A stretch of DNA of 16,257 nucleotides from JBMNTQ01 sp050945815 (GTDB lineage Bacteria > Bacillota > Clostridia > Christensenellales > JBMNTQ01), in NCBI GenBank assembly GCA_050945815.1, contig JBMNTQ010000026.1, positions 1-16,257 on the forward strand, written 5' to 3'. Shown here piece by piece: positions 12,859-16,257 of this stretch. Every line of letters begins with the position of its first letter. Position 1 is the stretch's first letter. The position numbers and the translations under genes were made by a program. The notes under the pieces were generated by a model. The model saw only the letters and a list, made by a program, of their open reading frames with translations, had not been told where the DNA came from and searched no databases.

Positions 12859-14367
12859 ATGATTGATACATTCCTTTCTGTTTTTCAACCGGATGTTCTC
12901 CTTATGGTTTTTATAGGTGTCGTCATCGGTAATATTTTTGGCTGTATTCCCGGATTGAATGCCCCAATTGCAGTTGCTTTGGCATTACCGGTTACATTCC
13001 TGATAGATACGATTCCTGCCATGGGATTGCTTCTGGGTTTGTACTTTGGTGCAACTTCAGGCGGACTGGTTTCCGCAGTCCTACTGCGTATCCCAGGTAC
13101 GGCATCGAATGTAGCCACCTGTTTTGATGGCTATCCTCTGGCCCAAAAAGGTCGGGCTGCGGACGCTCTGTCTTATGGTGCTTTTGCCAGCTTCTTCGGC
13201 GGTATTTTCAGTTCTTTAGTTCTGGTTACGTTAGCCCCTTTACTGGCAAAATTGGCTATTGCCTTTGGTCCTTGGGAGTTTTTCGGAACTGCTTTGCTGT
13301 CATTGGTTCTTGTCAGTGTGATGATGGGCGAAAAGATGCTTAAAAGCTTTATTGTCATCTGCATTGGACTTCTTATGAAGTGTGTTGGTTTGAGCCCAGT
13401 TGACAGTGTTGCATTACGCTATACTTTCGGCATCAAATCTCTGGAAGCAGGTTTTAACCTGGTGGTTGTAATTATTGGTATATTTGCCATTCCGGAAGTT
13501 ATCAGCTCAGTTGGCAAGATGGATCAGAAAGTAATCTCTACTAAGCTGGAAAAGAAACTTTTTTACATTCCTTCTTGGCGTGAGATCAAAGATAACCTTG
13601 GTGTCATGCTTAGTAGTAGTGTCCTTGGTACGATAATTGGAATTATTCCCGGCATGGGTGGTGGCGCCGCCAGTTTGATTTCTTATGAGCAGGCGAAAAA
13701 AACATCTAAACATCCTGAAACTTTTGGCACCGGTAATCCCGCAGGTGTTTTCTCCTGTGAAAGCGCCAATAATGCCGTTACCGGTGGTGCCTTAGTGCCA
13801 ATGCTTGCACTGGGTGTGCCTGGTGATACGGTTGCTTCTATCATCATGGGAGCTATGCTGCTGCAAGGCGTTACACCCGGCCCCCTTCTTAGCATGAATA
13901 ATCCAGAACTCTTTCAGGGAATTCTAATCCTTGCCTTTATTACTAATATTGCCATGTTTCTTTATCAGGCATCCACAATTCGTGTGATGGCCAAAATTGC
14001 CGAGATTCCTAAGTCGATTCTGATGCCTATCATCACAGTCTTCTGTTTGACCGGTACCATCAGTATTCGCAACAATCCATTCGACCTTATTTATGTTATG
14101 ATGATTGCTGTGCTTGGTTATATTTTTGATAAGAATGGATATCCCTTTGCACCTTTTATCCTTGCAAATGTTCTGGGCGAACCTCTGGAATCCAATCTTC
14201 GCAGATCTATCATGTATCATGGTAGTTTTGTAAAGTGCTGTGTGCAGCCCTCTATTGGTACTGTCTTCGTCTTCCTGTCTGTTGTACTTGTGATTTTTGC
14301 AGTTGTTCGAGCTTCCCGTGCATCTTCTAATAAGCGCACTAACGACACACAGCAGAAAAAAGTATAA
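12859..14367 (+). CDS. tctA: TTT transporter large membrane subunit TctA
   Basis: 502 residues, the usual size for TctA, with about 11-12 hydrophobic segments. Two inverted-topology repeats can be seen by their glycine-proline motifs: GCIPGLNAPIAVALALP near residue 28 with LRIPGTASNVATCFDGYPLAQKGRA, and GIIPGMGGGAASLISYEQAKKTSKHPETFGTGNPAGVFSCESANNAVTGGALVPMLALGVPGD around 260-325. The second set corresponds to the substrate/ion-binding region of the family. The protein is the permease that takes substrate from TctC. SD AGGAGG overlaps the tctB stop. A strong terminator follows 16 bp after the stop, so the operon ends here. Complete, no disruption. Confidence 0.97.
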   Translation: MIDTFLSVFQPDVLLMVFIGVVIGNIFGCIPGLNAPIAVALALPVTFLIDTIPAMGLLLGLYFGATSGGLVSAVLLRIPGTASNVATCFDGYPLAQKGRAADALSYGAFASFFGGIFSSLVLVTLAPLLAKLAIAFGPWEFFGTALLSLVLVSVMMGEKMLKSFIVICIGLLMKCVGLSPVDSVALRYTFGIKSLEAGFNLVVVIIGIFAIPEVISSVGKMDQKVISTKLEKKLFYIPSWREIKDNLGVMLSSSVLGTIIGIIPGMGGGAASLISYEQAKKTSKHPETFGTGNPAGVFSCESANNAVTGGALVPMLALGVPGDTVASIIMGAMLLQGVTPGPLLSMNNPELFQGILILAFITNIAMFLYQASTIRVMAKIAEIPKSILMPIITVFCLTGTISIRNNPFDLIYVMMIAVLGYIFDKNGYPFAPFILANVLGEPLESNLRRSIMYHGSFVKCCVQPSIGTVFVFLSVVLVIFAVVRASRASSNKRTNDTQQKKV

Positions 14368-14383
14368 TTGTCTCATTGCTATA

Positions 14384-14419
14384 GGCATGAGTGGATTACT
14401 TCACTCATGCCCGTTTTTT
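14384..14419 (+). terminator. Intrinsic terminator of the tctCBA operon
   Basis: Perfect 10-bp stem GGCATGAGTG (14384-14393)/CACTCATGCC (14402-14411), 8-nt loop, then CG and six T (14414-14419). A textbook Rho-independent terminator. Confidence 0.92.
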
Positions 14420-14440
14420 ATGTTCCTAAAGGGACATAAA
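14417..14440. repeat. Second stem-loop after the tct terminator
   Basis: TTTATGTTCCT (14417-14427) pairs with AGGGACATAAA (14430-14440) with one G-T wobble. It has A and T tracts on both sides and could act as a terminator for minus-strand transcripts (azlCD) as well. It resembles the IS200-element sequence at 1304-1323, probably by chance. Confidence 0.4.
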
Positions 14441-14633
14441 AAAGAATACTTTCTATCCAAATCTACTGCTATATATGGGTTCGAATGACAGGGCTTTAAT
14501 CGGAGACACCGTTCTCCCAAAGTACATGCACTACTGGCTGCGCAAAAACGCTCAACTTTGTTTACCGCGATTGCCTGCTCTCTATACAGCAGGGCGCTGT
14601 AATAATCTTATGCCTTGCAGTGCCTAAACACCC

Positions 14634-14969
14634 TCAAAACACAAGCTGTACTAAGAGCATATAGGAAATTGTTCCTCCGGCTATGGAGAGAAGCATTTTC
14701 TTTTTCCATAAATGGAGTCCTGCTGTAATTATGATAGCAATCAGTTCCGGAATGCCGTGCGGGGCTGAAAACAGAGATACGTTCTTTAAGCAGTAAATTA
14801 CAAGCATACCGAACACTGCGCACGGCAATGCTTTGCCAAGATACTGAACATATTCCGGTGTGGGTTTTTTTGATGAAAAAACAAGGAACGGCAGAAATCT
14901 TGTAAGCATTGTTCCGAAAACACAAATAGCAATAGTAATTATTTGCTCGGTGAGCGTCATCGGACTCAT
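14634..14969 (-). CDS. azlD: Branched-chain amino acid exporter small subunit AzlD
   Basis: 111 residues with three to four transmembrane helices and the AzlD features ICVFGTMLTRFLPFLVF near the N terminus and GKALPCAVFGMLVIYCL in the middle. With AzlC it forms a two-component exporter of branched-chain amino acids and analogues in the cytoplasmic membrane. Its ATG overlaps the azlC stop by 4 bp (ATGA), so the pair is translationally coupled. Length is normal for the family (about 100-110). Confidence 0.93.
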   Translation of the reverse strand: MSPMTLTEQIITIAICVFGTMLTRFLPFLVFSSKKPTPEYVQYLGKALPCAVFGMLVIYCLKNVSLFSAPHGIPELIAIIITAGLHLWKKKMLLSIAGGTISYMLLVQLVF

Positions 14970-15679
14970 TTGCTTTCACCTTCAATCCGGCTTGAATATG
15001 AACTTTCAATAGGTCTTCTAAAAACAGTCAAAAGTGCGAGTATTAAGACCATTGAGGGTATTATAAACGATTCTTCCCCGAATATTATCAGGCAAAAAAG
15101 CGTTGCGCCAAGCCCAATCAAGCCGGTATATTTCTTTTTCTCTTTTAAAAGCTGATCCGTAAAGATTGCGACAAACATTGCGGTCATGACAAAATCAAGG
15201 CCCTCTGTATTGAATTTAATCAGCGAGCCCAGTAATCCGCCTATTGCAGCGCCCGAAACCCAATAGATGTGATTTAACAGTGTGACAAAAAACATGAACC
15301 AGCCTTCGTCAACATCGGCCGGAATTTCTGCGGTATAGTTGATTGAAAAGTTTTCATCGCACATACCGAAAATAAGATAGGGTTTTTTCCAACCCATGCC
15401 TTTGAAGCGGTCGAGCATGGCTATACCGTAAAAAAGATGCCTTGCCTGAACAAGCAACGTAACTGCGAGTGCCGACAGCGGCGAAAATGCGGACATAAGC
15501 ATAGTGACAACAATGAATTGAAGCGAACCGGCGAATATGAGCAGGCTCATAAGCATCGGATAGACAAATGAAAATCCGTGTACATTCATAAGAATTCCGT
15601 AGGCAAGCGCTATGAACCAAAATCCTGCAAAAATCGGAATTGTATAGGGAAATGCAGCTTTTAATGCTTTAGTTTTCAT
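14966..15679 (-). CDS. azlC: Branched-chain amino acid exporter large subunit AzlC
   Basis: 237 residues from ATG at 15679, with GAGAGGG just upstream; a longer in-frame start at 15727 gives 16 extra polar residues before the AzlC domain and is unlikely. Six or more transmembrane segments are seen. AzlC landmarks are AFPYTIPIFAGFWFIALAYGILM, SLLIFAGSLQFIVVTML, VQARHLFYGIAML and the acidic FGMCDENFSINY. It exports branched-chain amino acids together with AzlD. In many bacteria these genes are controlled by Lrp-type regulators, but none is in this window. Base composition and orientation differ from the tct/ula unit, so it is probably flanking chromosome. The nearby livF may relate to the same amino acids, in import. 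Confidence 0.93.
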   Translation of the reverse strand: MKTKALKAAFPYTIPIFAGFWFIALAYGILMNVHGFSFVYPMLMSLLIFAGSLQFIVVTMLMSAFSPLSALAVTLLVQARHLFYGIAMLDRFKGMGWKKPYLIFGMCDENFSINYTAEIPADVDEGWFMFFVTLLNHIYWVSGAAIGGLLGSLIKFNTEGLDFVMTAMFVAIFTDQLLKEKKKYTGLIGLGATLFCLIIFGEESFIIPSMVLILALLTVFRRPIESSYSSRIEGESK

Positions 15680-15887
15680 ATAAGCCCTCTCATAATTGAC
15701 TTGTAATAAATTATGGTAACACAGCAAGTTTGCTGAACTAATTGTTTTATGATAACAGTTGCGCTTTTTCTTAACCTAAGTCGAAAGAAATAGGTGTTGG
15801 CGTGAATTCGTCGTATTTTATAACAACTTTTCTCTATGAGAAATTAGTTCAATTTTCGGGGTGCCGATTATTAAGCAGGTCATCAAA

Positions 15888-15931
15888 TTAAAAGACGCGA
15901 GTATTCGCTTTTGAAAAACCTGCGCCTCTTT
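15888..15931 (-). terminator. Possible terminator after livF
   Basis: On the minus strand an imperfect stem AAAGA-GCG / CGC-TCTTT (15923-15931 with 15891-15899), containing a smaller GCGA/TCGC hairpin, is followed by TTTTAATTT. It lies about 25 nt after the livF stop. The pairing has one mismatch, so the call is modest. Confidence 0.4.
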
Positions 15932-15955
15932 ATTTAACGACCCTTAACAGCGGAT

Positions 15956-16257
15956 TTACCCTCCCAGATATGCCTTTCGTACAGAGTCATTCGTAAGAAG
16001 TTCTTTTGCATCGGATGCCAGAACGATCTTGCCCGTTTCAAGAACATAGCCGCGATCGGCAATGGAAAGCGCCATCTGTGCGTTCTGTTCAACCAGAAGT
16101 ATGGTGACGCCTGATTTGTTGAGGGTGGCGATAATATCGAAAATCTCTTCGACCAGAATAGGCGCAAGACCCATAGAGGGCTCGTCCAGCATGAGAAGCT
16201 TTGGCTTGGACATAAGAGCACGGCCCATGGCCAGCATTTGCTGTTCTCCGCCTGAGA
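15956..16257 (-). CDS. livF: Branched-chain amino acid ABC transporter ATP-binding protein LivF (5' partial)
   Basis: Only the last 100 codons are in the window; the gene runs off the right edge. Visible are the ABC signature SGGEQQMLAMGRALMSKP, Walker B LLMLDEPSMGLAP, the switch histidine region replaced by the LivF-typical VTILLVEQNAQMAL, and the C-terminal SIADRGYVLETGKIVLASDAKELLTNDSVRKAYLGG. The MGLAP after DEPS and ending in KAYLGG are typical of LivF rather than LivG. It energises high-affinity uptake of leucine, isoleucine and valine. It is probably the last gene of a liv operon lying to the right, since a non-coding stretch follows. Confidence 0.92.
   Translation of the reverse strand, partial: SGGEQQMLAMGRALMSKPKLLMLDEPSMGLAPILVEEIFDIIATLNKSGVTILLVEQNAQMALSIADRGYVLETGKIVLASDAKELLTNDSVRKAYLGG

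Noticed and set aside
13924..14388. 154-codon minus-strand open frame opposite the end of tctA
   Set aside because: Antisense to the conserved TctA C terminus and overlaps the tct terminator.
14477..14490. GGGTTCGAAT, like a tRNA T-arm
   Set aside because: Flanks do not form the T stem and no acceptor or anticodon arms are found nearby.
14475..14627. 50-codon plus-strand frame between tctA and azlD
   Set aside because: No ribosome binding site, no recognisable similarity, sits in a hairpin-rich convergent intergenic region.
1..16257. CRISPR array, prophage, rRNA or tRNA genes
   Set aside because: No regularly spaced repeats, phage structural or integrase genes, or RNA gene signatures were seen.

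Overview
The window looks like a chromosomal segment from an anaerobic, moderate-GC Firmicute, most likely class Clostridia. This rests on AAGGAG/GGAGG ribosome binding sites before nearly every gene, sigma-A-like promoters, an IS200-group element and the gene families present. Genus is not determinable from the sequence alone.

Layout. (1) 2-589 (+): 3' end of a 5'-nucleotidase/UshA-type gene. (2) About 595-1375: a single-gene IS200/IS605-family element, tnpA on the minus strand, inserted just after that stop codon. (3) 1376-1650: non-coding, possibly decayed DNA. (4) 1651-9949, all minus strand: a catabolic gene set in transcription order ulaG-type lactonase, intracellular beta-propeller protein, AraD/UlaF-type epimerase, sugar isomerase/epimerase TIM barrel, split transketolase (N then C half), then after a 426-bp gap with its own promoter, a triose-phosphate-isomerase-family protein and a LarA-type nickel-pincer racemase. 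(5) 10281-10994 (+): a FadR-type GntR regulator. (6) 11217-14367 (+): a complete tripartite tricarboxylate transporter, tctC-tctB-tctA, closed by a clear terminator. (7) 14634-15679 (-): azlD/azlC branched-chain amino acid exporter. (8) 15956-16257 (-): 3' end of livF.

Parts 4-6 behave as one unit. The regulator lies between the catabolic genes and the transporter. A near-identical 23-bp operator with core TGGTAAGACCA sits just downstream of the -10 box of both the catabolic promoter and the transporter promoter, in the same orientation relative to transcription. A weaker copy sits at the same place in the regulator's own promoter. The inferred scheme is a carboxylate (sugar acid or sugar-acid lactone) imported by the TTT system, opened by the UlaG-like lactonase, then epimerised, isomerised and split by the transketolase.

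The most interesting point is that this resembles the L-ascorbate (ula) pathway but no kinase, PTS or UlaD decarboxylase is encoded in the window. By my by-eye comparison, two enzymes of phosphosugar families (AraD-like and TIM-like) also have altered phosphate-binding loops carrying an Arg. The LarA-like protein also deviates at catalytic positions, and the beta-propeller protein has no assigned function. Together they may form an undescribed pathway acting on carboxylated rather than phosphorylated sugars. This is a hypothesis; the family assignments themselves are much firmer.
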